Below, piece by piece: positions 36,498-44,328 of a stretch of 64,000 nucleotides of DNA. A model generated the notes under the pieces. The model was not told where the DNA came from. It did not search any database and was given only the letters and a program-made list of their open reading frames with translations. The position numbers and the translations under genes are program-made. The DNA comes from Kriegella sp963975415 (lineage in GTDB: Bacteria; Bacteroidota; Bacteroidia; Flavobacteriales; Flavobacteriaceae). How positions within the stretch are numbered: position 1 is the stretch's first letter; every line of letters starts with the position of its first letter. The stretch covers positions 62,001 through 126,000 of the forward strand of contig NZ_CAXBGN010000010.1 in NCBI RefSeq assembly GCF_963975415.1, given 5' to 3'.

Positions 36498-37780
36498 TTC
36501 CTGAAATAGAAAAAGCATCATCAGAACGCATAAAAGCCTTTCAAGAAGCCAAATTGAAGGAACTCATGGTATACTTACAGGAGAAATCGCCCTACTACCA
36601 ACGCCTATTCAAGGAGCATAAAATCAATTTACGGCAAATTAACACTTTGGAAGATTTGGCCAAGATTCCAACAACTTCCAAAGAACAATTACAGCAATAC
36701 AATGACGATTTCTTATGTGTTCCGAAATCAAAAATAGTCGATTTTGTAACCACTTCGGGCACGTTGGGCGAACCCGTAACCATTGGTCAAACCGATGCCG
36801 ATTTAGATCGCCTAGCCTATAACGAAGCCATTTCTTTTGCATGTGCAGGAGTAGGACCGGACGACATTCTGCAGCTCACCACCACCTTGGATCGGCGTTT
36901 TATGGCGGGACTAGCCTATTTTCTAGGCGCACGAAAACTGGGTGCGGGCATTATCCGTGTTGGGGCCGGTATACCCGAGCTGCAATGGGATACCATTCTC
37001 AAATTCAAACCTACATACCTAATCGTGGTTCCCTCCTTTTTGTTAAAACTCATCCAATATGCCGAACAACATGGAATTGATGTAAACACTTCTGGAATAA
37101 AAGGAGCTATTTGTATCGGGGAATCGTTACGCAATCAAGATTTCTCACTCAATATTTTAGCAAATAAAATAAAATCGGCTTGGGATATCAAACTGTATTC
37201 CACCTACGCGTCTACCGAAATGAGCACGGCCTTTACCGAGTGTAGCGCCCAACAAGGCGGACACCAGCATCCGGAACTGATAATCGTTGAAGTGTTGGAT
37301 GACAATGAGAATGCAGTGGCTATCGGTTCGGTTGGAGAGTTGACGATTACCACACTCGGTGTGGAGGCTATGCCCTTGCTGCGATTTAAAACCGGAGATA
37401 TGGTGGTGGCCCATACTTCAACCTGTAGCTGTGGTCGCAACACGACACGCTTGGGCCCATTGGTGGGACGAAAAAAACAAATGATCAAATACAAGGGCAC
37501 CACCTTGTACCCACCGGCAATGGACAATCTCTTGAATGATTTTAGTGAAGTGGAAAGTCATGTTATCGAAATATACCACAACAGCATAGGTACCGATGAA
37601 ATCGGAATAAAAATCGCGACCGATACCCCGACAGACCGATTGTTACAGGCCATCAAAGACCACTTTCGATCCAAATTACGGGTATCGCCAAAAATTGAAT
37701 TCTGCGAAAGTAAAACCGTTCAAAAACTACGGATGTCAAAACTGGGCCGTAAACCCGTGACCGTTATTGACCGTAGGTGA
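36494..37780 (+). CDS. Phenylacetate-CoA ligase-like AMP-forming enzyme (aryl starter activation)
   Basis: 428 residues of the adenylate-forming superfamily: T-T-S-G-T-L-G-E-P (86-94) is the phosphate-binding loop, Y-S-T-Y-A-S-T-E-M-S-T the substrate/AMP region, and F-K-T-G-D-M the ribose-binding Asp. PaaK-like in length. In aryl polyene pathways such a ligase (ApeH type) activates 4-coumarate or a similar acid for loading onto ACP; the ammonia-lyase at the start of the operon supplies that acid. Its start overlaps the preceding stop by four bases. Last gene of the cluster; no terminator hairpin was seen, and repeats follow. Confidence 0.88.
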   Translation: MIPEIEKASSERIKAFQEAKLKELMVYLQEKSPYYQRLFKEHKINLRQINTLEDLAKIPTTSKEQLQQYNDDFLCVPKSKIVDFVTTSGTLGEPVTIGQTDADLDRLAYNEAISFACAGVGPDDILQLTTTLDRRFMAGLAYFLGARKLGAGIIRVGAGIPELQWDTILKFKPTYLIVVPSFLLKLIQYAEQHGIDVNTSGIKGAICIGESLRNQDFSLNILANKIKSAWDIKLYSTYASTEMSTAFTECSAQQGGHQHPELIIVEVLDDNENAVAIGSVGELTITTLGVEAMPLLRFKTGDMVVAHTSTCSCGRNTTRLGPLVGRKKQMIKYKGTTLYPPAMDNLLNDFSEVESHVIEIYHNSIGTDEIGIKIATDTPTDRLLQAIKDHFRSKLRVSPKIEFCESKTVQKLRMSKLGRKPVTVIDRR

Positions 37781-37792
37781 ATGGGGACACTC

Positions 37793-37950
37793 CATTGCGA
37801 GGCTCCTTTTGAGCCGAAGCAATCCGTTCAATTTGTGCTGGGTATTCGACAGTTTGCTTCGTCGCCAAATATTGCAGTTCCCATAACACAATTCGTACGG
37901 CTTCTCGCAAAAACGACATTGCGAGCGCAGCGCGGCAATCCCTTGAATTC
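37793..37950. repeat. Long repeat block A (two partial ~115-bp units)
   Basis: Units beginning with CATTGCGA start at 37793 and 37917. The unit also contains GACAGTTTGCTTCGTCGCCA and TTGCAGTTCCCATAACACAA, then CGTACGGCT-CTCGCAAAAACGA. The first unit has a short variant insertion around GAGGCTCCTTTTGAGCCGAA; the second breaks off after about 30 bases. The same unit appears in block B on the other side of the GIY-YIG gene. Confidence 0.8.
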
Positions 37951-37975
37951 ACTCTTCAACTGAAGGAGATGCCGA

Positions 37976-38272
37976 CTAAGTAACAAACACCCAACCCTCG
38001 GATAAATCGTTCCAGTGCGGGTTTATAGACTGAATCAAAAGTTCCTTTCGTTTTCTATTACCTGCCTTCAATTGTTTCTCTCTTGCTATCGCCTGGATCA
38101 TGCTATTAAACTCCTCAAAATACACGAGTTTGTCACAATTATACCTCGAAGTAAAACCCTTGTAATATTTTGTCTTATGTTGATAAACCCGTTTAATCAA
38201 ATTACTGGTTACCCCACAATAGATTACGGTATTGTTCTTATTGGTTAGTAGATAAACGAATGACCTTTTCAT
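37976..38272 (-). CDS. Small GIY-YIG nuclease family protein
   Basis: 98 residues from ATG 38272 (an upstream in-frame ATG at 38299 adds nine residues). The GIY-YIG core is V-Y-L-L ... Y-C-G-V-T, followed by the Arg of L-I-K-R-V-Y-Q-H and the Glu of A-R-E-K-Q-L-K; it is the single-domain YhbQ/UvrC-N type. Such stand-alone genes occur in many copies in flavobacterial genomes. It lies on the strand opposite to the pigment operon and is flanked on both sides by copies of one long repeat, suggesting a mobile or repeat-maintaining unit. Confidence 0.9.
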   Translation of the reverse strand: MKRSFVYLLTNKNNTVIYCGVTSNLIKRVYQHKTKYYKGFTSRYNCDKLVYFEEFNSMIQAIAREKQLKAGNRKRKELLIQSINPHWNDLSEGWVFVT

Positions 38273-38318
38273 CTTTGGTGTTTTATAATACGGGAGCAAC
38301 GAAGTAAATTCATGACGA

Positions 38319-38610
38319 CATTGCGAGCGTAGCGAAGCAATCCGTTGAAATTACCTGCGACTTCGACGGTTTGCTTCGTCGCGGTAAATTGCAGTTCCCA
38401 TAACACAATGCGTACGGCTCCTCGCAAAAACAACATTGCGAACGCAGCGCAGCAATCCGTTGAAATTATCTGCGACTTCGACAGTTTGCTTCGTCGCCAA
38501 ATATTGCAGTTCCCCATTTAACAATTCGTACGGCTCCTCGCAAAAACGACATTGCGAACGCAGTGAAGCGACCTGTTGAATTTGCTTTTCCAATTCAACA
38601 GGTCGCTTCA
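38319..38610. repeat. Long repeat block B (~115-bp tandem units)
   Basis: Units starting with CATTGCGA at 38319, 38434 and 38550 (periods 115 and 116). Each full unit reads CATTGCGA-CGNAGCG-AGCAATCCGTTGAAATT, then TGCGACTTCGAC-GTTTGCTTCGTCGC, TTGCAGTTCCC, and CGTACGGCTCCTCGCAAAAAC. The third unit is cut short by a perfect inverted repeat (38564-38610). Units contain internal GCGAC/GTCGC arms that could fold. Confidence 0.85.
38564..38610. repeat. Perfect 19-bp inverted repeat downstream of ssb
   Basis: TGAAGCGACCTGTTGAATT (38564-38582) is the exact reverse complement of 38592-38610, with a 9-nt spacer. It lies 17 bases past the ssb stop and within the last repeat unit. No U run follows on the ssb strand, so it is not a classical terminator, though it could stabilise the mRNA end. 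Confidence 0.85.
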
Positions 38611-38627
38611 TCAAGTTCATGGGAATA

Positions 38628-38960
38628 TTACTTCCCCAACATCAAAAGTTCGTTACAACGTACTTCCGTGATATAACGTTTTTCGCCTTCTTTGGTTTCA
38701 TACGAACGGTGTGTCAATTTTCCCTCTACGGCTACCTGTTTCCCTTTGACCAAAAAGTTTTCTATAATATCGGCCGTTTTGCCCCAGGCAACCACATTAT
38801 GCCATTGGGTATCTTCTACTTTTTCACCTTTCGCATTCTTATAACTTTCGCTGGTAGCGATGGAAAATTTGGCGAGCTTGTTACCACCATCCAAGTTTAC
38901 GATTTCCGGGTCGTTGCCCAAGTGTCCAATCAACTGTACTTTGTTTCTAAGTGCATTCAT
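38628..38960 (-). CDS. ssb: Single-stranded DNA-binding protein, short form
   Basis: 110 residues with the OB-fold pattern of SSB (M-N-A-L-R-N-K-V-Q-L-I-G-H-L-G-N-D-P-E, W-H-N-V-V-A-W-G-K-T-A, V-A-V-E-G-K-L-T-H-R-S-Y). It ends right after the OB fold with L-L-M-L-G-K and lacks the Gly/Pro-rich linker and acidic D-D-x-P-F tip through which housekeeping SSB recruits partners. Likely an accessory SSB. Upstream (higher coordinates) lie a -7 box and paired CGTTT/AAACG palindromes. Confidence 0.92.
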   Translation of the reverse strand: MNALRNKVQLIGHLGNDPEIVNLDGGNKLAKFSIATSESYKNAKGEKVEDTQWHNVVAWGKTADIIENFLVKGKQVAVEGKLTHRSYETKEGEKRYITEVRCNELLMLGK

Positions 38961-39018
38961 AATAAAGAGTTTTAATGTTAAACAGTTAATACTATCGAAC
39001 CTCCTTGATTCGACACTG

Positions 39019-39100
39019 CAAACATAAAACGGACTTCAAAAAAGATTCGGTTAGGAAATAATTACTTTCGTTTGTAAACGTTTGTAGTCGTTTAAAAACG
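39019..39100 (-). promoter_or_regulatory. ssb promoter with paired CGTTT-NN-AAACG operator-like palindromes
   Basis: On the - strand TATGTTTG (39026-39019) is an exact -7 match. Further upstream for ssb, three 10-bp direct repeats run 39069-39098 (each starting CGTTT), forming two palindromes CGTTTGTAAACG (39069-39080) and CGTTTAAAAACG (39089-39100) with centres 20 bp apart, i.e. on one face of the helix. Confidence 0.5.
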
Positions 39101-39109
39101 CCTTTGCCG

Positions 39110-39136
39110 CCCTTAATTAGGCATCTATATACATTA
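39110..39136. repeat. Direct repeat, left copy
   Basis: 27 bases, CCCTTAATTAG followed by GCATCTATATACATTA. The same sequence with one extra G occurs at 39949-39976; the pair encloses the unknown gene at 39405. Confidence 0.85.
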
Positions 39137-39404
39137 TGGGACAAAAAGGGAAAGTAATTTTAGGATAGACGGGAGAGGTCTTTTTTTTAGGGAATCACGA
39201 ATCTTGGTTAGTCCCCCGCTAATTCAGGCAACCAGAGCGTAAAACGCTATCCTCTTATCAATGAGCGTTGCGGAAAGGCTTGTATCAGTTCTAGTACCGA
39301 ATTAAAATCTTGGTTCATAGTCGTTGCATCATTTTGATACATCAGATACGGTGCTTAATTATACCAAATATTTAGTGTAATTTAATTCTAAATAATTTAA
39401 CCAA

Positions 39405-39902
39405 ATGAAAGACATTGACCAAGTGGCGGCAGAAATTTTTGATATAGTCAAATCAAGAAAAAATGTGCCGTTTAGCGACCTGTACAACATTAAAAATGCA
39501 AATAAAGAAGTAGTTCGGAAAGCGTGGAATAAATTAGCCACACCCTATGGATTAATAATATTCATAGGTGGTGATTGCCATCTAACTGCGGAAGGCGAAA
39601 AATACAAAAATCTAGATTCTTATTTAAAATCATTAAAGCCTCGTCGTTTCACTACTTACCAGATCGTATATTTGGTTTTATTCTATCTTTTTGGATTATT
39701 TGGAGTGTATCAATATTTTTCAAACAACAATCTAAAGTCGGACAATCTGATTTTAAAATCTCAACTTGACTCTTTAGAACTTGAACACTCTTCTTTAAAA
39801 CTTCTGTACGCTTCTCGTACCAAAAAGATTGATTCCTTGTTAAATATAATTGCCTTAAGTAAAGAACAAAAGTCAAATGACACATCACAAACCAAAAATT
39901 AA
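39405..39902 (+). CDS. Unknown single-pass membrane protein with N-terminal HTH-like region and coiled coil
   Basis: 165 residues. Residues 1-80 look like a winged-helix or similar compact helical domain (V-V-R-K-A-W-N-K-L-A ... H-L-T-A-E-G-E-K-Y); one transmembrane segment at about 88-107 (Y-Q-I-V-Y-L-V-L-F-Y-L-F-G-L-F-G-V-Y); then a coiled coil (about 110-150, heptads rich in L, S, K). No family recognised. It lies alone between two 27/28-bp direct repeats, which suggests insertion as a unit. Confidence 0.65.
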   Translation: MKDIDQVAAEIFDIVKSRKNVPFSDLYNIKNANKEVVRKAWNKLATPYGLIIFIGGDCHLTAEGEKYKNLDSYLKSLKPRRFTTYQIVYLVLFYLFGLFGVYQYFSNNNLKSDNLILKSQLDSLELEHSSLKLLYASRTKKIDSLLNIIALSKEQKSNDTSQTKN

Positions 39903-39948
39903 GTTTTTTAATCTTATTCATGGCTTAGTGTAGAGTGATATATAGTTT

Positions 39949-39976
39949 CCCTTAATTAGGGCATCTATATACATTA
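39949..39976. repeat. Direct repeat, right copy
   Basis: 28 bases, CCCTTAATTAGG followed by GCATCTATATACATTA; differs from the left copy only by one inserted G. The copies are 839 bp apart. Confidence 0.85.
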
Positions 39977-40061
39977 AAATAGAAATTGTATTTTTAAATA
40001 GAGTATTATTTTTATTCCTTAGTTGGCCATAATGTGAAACGACATTCTCGAAACAAAGAAA

Positions 40062-40529
40062 ATGACCCAATCAGAATTCATAGTTATATATTTTATTGAA
40101 ATAAGAAGAAAAAGTATAGAACTTTGGAAGGGACTTCCAAAAAACTGTTTTGATTGGAAGCCTGACGAAAAAGCAATGACCGCGGTGGAAATGATCAGAC
40201 ACGTATTGGAAGCCGATTATGGATGGAATATTATTATCAACCAAGGAGATATGACAAATTACAAAACGCCTTGGAAAAACCGACCATTTATTAGCGTAAC
40301 TGATGAACTTGAATTTGCCGAACCTTATAGAAAAAAATTTTTGGAAAGCGTTCGACAATTTTCAGATACGGAATTACATGAAACCGAAATCGTTCACCCA
40401 GGAAATGGAGAAAAGAAAAACCTCGGAAAATATTTATTGCGAATAGGATATCATGAATCTGTTCACGCAGGTCAATTCCTATCATATTTAAGAGCAATGA
40501 AAATTAATCGGCCAGAAATATGGAATTAA
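40062..40529 (+). CDS. DinB-like four-helix bundle protein
   Basis: 155 residues with the DinB/YfiT pattern: W-K-P-D-E-K-A-M-T-A-V-E-M-I-R-H-V-L-E-A-D near the N-terminus and G-Y-H-E-S-V-H-A-G-Q-F-L-S-Y-L near the C-terminus. The three metal-binding histidines of the family (R-H, and the two in Y-H-E-S-V-H-A-G-Q) are all there. Function of this group is mostly thiol transfer or unknown. Confidence 0.83.
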   Translation: MTQSEFIVIYFIEIRRKSIELWKGLPKNCFDWKPDEKAMTAVEMIRHVLEADYGWNIIINQGDMTNYKTPWKNRPFISVTDELEFAEPYRKKFLESVRQFSDTELHETEIVHPGNGEKKNLGKYLLRIGYHESVHAGQFLSYLRAMKINRPEIWN

Positions 40530-40707
40530 AAACATTACAGCCAATCAAGTGCAGCATCATGAACCATAAAGCCCACGGTACACCTCTCACGCCACTCTCG
40601 AACTGCCGAAATGCGGGTCTCGTAGTAGGCAGACCATAAAATTTTCGTTTGTAATACGCTGTCAAACGAACATAACCCGGCCTAAAGAACAGGGGATGCT
40701 CTCATCT

Positions 40708-40777
40708 CAACGGTTTGCTTCGCCGTCGCATAACTTCAAGTTCCCATAAATAATACATCAGGCTTCGTGAGAAGCCG
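40708..40777. repeat. Degenerate copy of the ~115-bp repeat
   Basis: ACGGTTTGCTTCGCCGTCGC, then CTTCAAGTTCCCATAAATAA and GGCTTCGTGAGAAGCCG, parallel to the middle and end of the units at 37793-37950 and 38319-38610 with many substitutions. Confidence 0.6.
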
Positions 40778-40822
40778 TCTTTACATGCACATCGCCAACG
40801 CATCACACTCCCAAGATTTCAG

Positions 40823-40830
40823 TATCTTTG
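40823..40830 (+). promoter_or_regulatory. -7 promoter box of the amidohydrolase gene
   Basis: TATCTTTG, an exact TAnnTTTG match, 23 bases before the ATG at 40854. No clear -33 element at the usual spacing. Confidence 0.45.
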
Positions 40831-40853
40831 ACCCTTTCAAAACAAGACCACCA

Positions 40854-43800
40854 ATGAAAAGAACTTTAGTTTTTGTAGCGCTACTTTTAATAGCCTTACA
40901 ACTTTCGGCACAAGACGACAAAAAAGACTCAAAAGATACAACGGGGGGTAAATGGGATGTCGCTAATCCCCAAGGTGATTTTAACTATAAAGACCATACG
41001 TTCACGACCGATGAAGGCACTTGGATGAATCTTGATGTGAGTCCGGATGGAAAAACCATCGTTTTCGATTTGCTGGGCGACATTTATAGCCTTCCTATTT
41101 CAGGTGGCAAAGCTACGCCATTACGTACGGGAATTCCTTTTGAGGTACAACCTCGTTTTAGTCCCGATGGAAAGCACATTTCTTTTACCAGTGATGCCGG
41201 TGGAGGCGATAATATTTGGATGATGAACATCAACGGTAGCGATGCCAAGCAACTTACCAAAGAAGACTTTCGATTATTGAACAATGCCACTTGGATGCCC
41301 GACGGCAATTACCTTGTGGCGCGCAAACACTTTACTTCAGGCCGTTCCCTGGGTGCCGGTGAAATGTGGCAATACCATATCAGTGGCGGTACGGGACTAC
41401 AATTGACCAAAAGAAAAAACGACCAACAAGATGTCAATGAACCCAACGTTTCCCCCGATGGCAAGTACTTGTATTACAGTGAAGATGTATATCCCGGAGG
41501 TTCGTTTCAATACAACAAAGACCCCAACAAACAAATCTATGCTATCAAAAGATACGATTTCGAAACAGGTGAAACCAGGAAGATTACCGGTGGCCCTGGA
41601 GGCGCTGCCAGGCCACAAGTATCTCCCGATGGCAAAAAACTGGCTTTTGTCAAACGGCTACGCACCAAATCGGTGCTTTACCTACATGATCTTGAAACGG
41701 GGGAAGAATGGCCCGTTTATGACCAATTGAACAAAGACCAGCAAGAAGCTTGGGCTATTTTTGGGGTGTATGCCAATTTCAATTGGATGCCCAATAATAA
41801 AGAACTGGTTTTTTGGTCTGGAGGAAAAATACAGAAAATAGATATTGAGAACCTCAAGGTGACGCCCATACCCTTTACCGTCGATGCCAACATCAAGATA
41901 GCGGAAACCCTTCATATTGAAAGTCCGGTTGCCCCGGAAGCTTTCACGTCTAAAGTGATTCGGCATGCGGTCACTTCCCCTGATGGAAAAACTCTTGTTT
42001 TTAGTGCACTAGGGCATCTCTGGAGCAAAAAACTGCCCAATGGCACACCTAAGCGCTTGACACAGTCTACCAATTTTGAATTCGAACCCAATTTCGCTCC
42101 CGACGGAAAACAAATTGTTTATGTTAGTTGGAACGACGAAAATTTAGGAAGCATTTCTACGGTATCGGCTTCCGGAGGAACACCCAAAAAGCTCACCGCT
42201 GAAAAAGGAATCTACAGAACACCCGCCTATAATCCTTCACAAACCCAAATAATATTTCGAAAGGAAGACGGCAACAACGACCAAGGAACAACTTTTACCA
42301 AAAACCCTGGTATTTATACGATGTCATCAACGGGGACCAATGTAAAATTGATTTCTGAAAAGGGGGAATACCCAACTTTCAGCAAAGATGGCAATCGCAT
42401 TTTCTACCAGACCGGAGGCACCTATTTTGGCGATTTGACCAAAACCTTGGTTTCCGTCGATGGTAACGGAAAGGATAAAAGGACCCATATCAAATCAAAA
42501 TATGCCAACCGTCTTGTTCCCAGCCCTAATAACCAATGGATTGCCTTTACGCATTTGCATAAGGCCTATATCGCGCCCTTGGTCTTGAACGGAACCGAAA
42601 TCGACCTCGATGACAAATCGAAATCTGTACCCGTCTCGCAAATTGCAAAAGACGCGGGCATCAACATCCATTGGTCGAAAGACAGTAACAAAGTACATTG
42701 GACATTGGGCGACGAATACTTTACCAACGATATCAAAGATCGTTTTACCTTCTTGCCCGGCTCCCCCGAAAAGGTAGCCAAACCCGATAGCACAGGCATC
42801 AAAATAAATTTGAAGATTACTACTGACACACCTCAAGGAATTATCGCCTTTACCAATGCCCGTATAATTACCATGGAGGGCGACGAAGTCATTGAAGAAG
42901 GTACGCTGATCGTCAAGGGCAATCGGATCGAAAAAATCGGTGCTACTGCATCGGTTACCGTTCCAAAAAATGCCAAAGTCTATGACCTCAAAGGCAAGAC
43001 TATTATGCCCGGCATTGTCGACGCCCATGCCCATTTAGGTGCCTTTCGATACGGATTGACCACTCAAAAGCATTGGCCTTTGTACACCAATTTGGCTTTT
43101 GGGGTAACCACGGCACACGACCCCTCTGCCAATACCGAAACGGTGTTTACAATGTCAGAATTGGTCAAGAGTGGTGACATGGTCGGACCGCGGATTTATT
43201 CCACGGGGTTTATCCTCTATGGTGCCGATGGGGATTTCAAGGCGGTGGTCAATAATTTGGATGACGCCCGTTCTTCCATCAAAAGAACAAAAGCTTTCGG
43301 TGCCAAATCGGTAAAAAGCTATAATCAACCCCGTCGCGAACAACGCCAGCAGATTTTACAGGCCGCCCGGGAAATGGAAATGAACGTAGTTCCCGAAGGA
43401 GGTTCTACCTTCTTCACCAACATGAGTATGATTATGGACGGGCATACCGGTATTGAACATAATATTCCTGTAGCACCGGTCTATAAAGATGTCAAAGAAC
43501 TTTGGAAAACCAGTAAAACGGGCTATACCCCTACCCTTATCGTCAACTATGGCGGTATGAACGGCGAGTACTATTTCTACCAAAAAGATCAGGTTTGGGA
43601 AAACGAAAAACTCTTAAAATATACGCCTCGTGCTATAGTTGACGCACGTTCAAGGCATCGCACCATGGTGCCTGACGAAGAATACGAAAATGGCCATATT
43701 TTAGTCAGTAAGACAACAAAAGCTTTGGCAGATGAAGGGGTAAAAGTAAACCTTGGTGGTCACGGACAGTTGCAAGGCCTCGGCGCCCATTGGGAACTAT

Positions 43801-44159
43801 GGATGCTACAACAAGGAGGAATGAGCAATATGGAGGCCTTACGTGCCGCCACCCTTAACGGCGCGCAATATATTGGAGCGGGCAATGACATCGGATCATT
43901 AAAGGAAGGCAAACTGGCCGATCTGATTGTGCTCGACAAAAATCCCTTGGAGGATATTAGAAATACCGAAACCGTGAAATACACCATGGTCAACGGCCGT
44001 CTTTTTGATACCGACTCAATGAACGAAATTGGGAATACCGACAAGGAACGCACTAAATTCTGGTGGGAAAACAATCGATATAATGCAGCTTTTAAATGGC
44101 ATGAGTCATCACAAAGTTTTACACTTCCCAAATGCAGTTGTGATCTAGGCCATAACTAG
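40854..44159 (+). CDS. Exported beta-propeller/amidohydrolase fusion protein
   Basis: 1101 residues from ATG 40854, chosen for its signal peptide (L-V-F-V-A-L-L-L-I-A-L-Q-L-S-A-Q). Residues about 50-640 form TolB/WD40-like propeller blades (recurring S-P-D-G-K motifs). Residues about 660-1080 are an amidohydrolase domain with the metal motif D-A-H-A-H (about 722), further His in G-I-E-H-N and G-G-H-G-Q, and the closing K-L-A-D-L-I-V-L-D. Related to large periplasmic TolB-amidohydrolase proteins of Bacteroidota and probably a peptidase or cyclic amide hydrolase; substrate unknown. Confidence 0.88.
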   Translation: MKRTLVFVALLLIALQLSAQDDKKDSKDTTGGKWDVANPQGDFNYKDHTFTTDEGTWMNLDVSPDGKTIVFDLLGDIYSLPISGGKATPLRTGIPFEVQPRFSPDGKHISFTSDAGGGDNIWMMNINGSDAKQLTKEDFRLLNNATWMPDGNYLVARKHFTSGRSLGAGEMWQYHISGGTGLQLTKRKNDQQDVNEPNVSPDGKYLYYSEDVYPGGSFQYNKDPNKQIYAIKRYDFETGETRKITGGPGGAARPQVSPDGKKLAFVKRLRTKSVLYLHDLETGEEWPVYDQLNKDQQEAWAIFGVYANFNWMPNNKELVFWSGGKIQKIDIENLKVTPIPFTVDANIKIAETLHIESPVAPEAFTSKVIRHAVTSPDGKTLVFSALGHLWSKKLPNGTPKRLTQSTNFEFEPNFAPDGKQIVYVSWNDENLGSISTVSASGGTPKKLTAEKGIYRTPAYNPSQTQIIFRKEDGNNDQGTTFTKNPGIYTMSSTGTNVKLISEKGEYPTFSKDGNRIFYQTGGTYFGDLTKTLVSVDGNGKDKRTHIKSKYANRLVPSPNNQWIAFTHLHKAYIAPLVLNGTEIDLDDKSKSVPVSQIAKDAGINIHWSKDSNKVHWTLGDEYFTNDIKDRFTFLPGSPEKVAKPDSTGIKINLKITTDTPQGIIAFTNARIITMEGDEVIEEGTLIVKGNRIEKIGATASVTVPKNAKVYDLKGKTIMPGIVDAHAHLGAFRYGLTTQKHWPLYTNLAFGVTTAHDPSANTETVFTMSELVKSGDMVGPRIYSTGFILYGADGDFKAVVNNLDDARSSIKRTKAFGAKSVKSYNQPRREQRQQILQAAREMEMNVVPEGGSTFFTNMSMIMDGHTGIEHNIPVAPVYKDVKELWKTSKTGYTPTLIVNYGGMNGEYYFYQKDQVWENEKLLKYTPRAIVDARSRHRTMVPDEEYENGHILVSKTTKALADEGVKVNLGGHGQLQGLGAHWELWMLQQGGMSNMEALRAATLNGAQYIGAGNDIGSLKEGKLADLIVLDKNPLEDIRNTETVKYTMVNGRLFDTDSMNEIGNTDKERTKFWWENNRYNAAFKWHESSQSFTLPKCSCDLGHN

Positions 44160-44186
44160 TTGATCAAAGAATGAAAGCAGCTTTTG

Positions 44187-44227
44187 CCCCCCTCTTTAGG
44201 GAAAGAGGGGGTTCCGCCGTTGCGGAA
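44187..44227. terminator. Two tandem hairpins after the amidohydrolase gene
   Basis: CCCCCTCTTT (44188-44197) pairs with AAAGAGGGGG (44202-44211) over a 4-nt loop, then TTCCGC (44212-44217) pairs with GCGGAA (44222-44227) over CGTT. Strong stems but no U run on the + strand, so termination is probable rather than certain. Confidence 0.5.
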
Positions 44228-44275
44228 ATGGATCGACGGCATTATTTACCATGCATTATAATCCTAGCTTAACCA

Positions 44276-44306
44276 TTTGCCATATTATTTTTTTGCCTTA
44301 ATTTAG
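44276..44306 (+). promoter_or_regulatory. Promoter of the SRPBCC gene
   Basis: TTTG (44276-44279), a 19-bp spacer, and TAATTTAG (44299-44306; seven of eight matches to TAnnTTTG). The ATG is at 44329. Confidence 0.5.
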
Positions 44307-44328
44307 AGAAGCCCAGAATTTTAAGAAA

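Larger units (their letters stand above)
38961..39404. other. 444-bp gap: ssb control region, direct repeat copy, no gene
   Basis: From left to right: the ssb leader; a -7 box on the - strand (39019-39026); CGTTT palindromes (39069-39100); left copy of a 27-bp direct repeat (39110-39136); then about 265 bases with no convincing gene, ending in an AT-rich stretch before the next ATG. Confidence 0.6.
40530..40853. other. 324-bp gap: hairpin, degenerate repeat copy, promoter box
   Basis: Holds a perfect 8-bp inverted repeat TTCGTTTG/CAAACGAA (40644-40651 and 40663-40670, 11-nt loop), a worn copy of the ~115-bp repeat (40708-40777), and the -7 box at 40823-40830. No gene seen. Confidence 0.6.

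Noticed and set aside
37793..38610. CRISPR array
   Set aside because: Units are about 115 bp, contiguous and without unique spacers; no cas genes nearby.
39000..39008. Shine-Dalgarno-like AAGGAGG on the - strand before ssb
   Set aside because: It lies about 40 bases from the ssb ATG and no reading frame starts at a fitting distance; the organism group rarely uses such sites.
39247..39318. Reverse-strand stretch reading M-N-Q-D-F-N-S-V-L-E-L-I-Q-A-F-P then a stop, faintly like the start of an IS1595-type transposase
   Set aside because: Only about 16 residues resemble the family and no further transposase sequence or inverted ends follow; too short to call a remnant.
42495..43034. 179-codon reverse-strand frame inside the amidohydrolase gene
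   Set aside because: Antisense to a conserved domain; no recognisable protein features.
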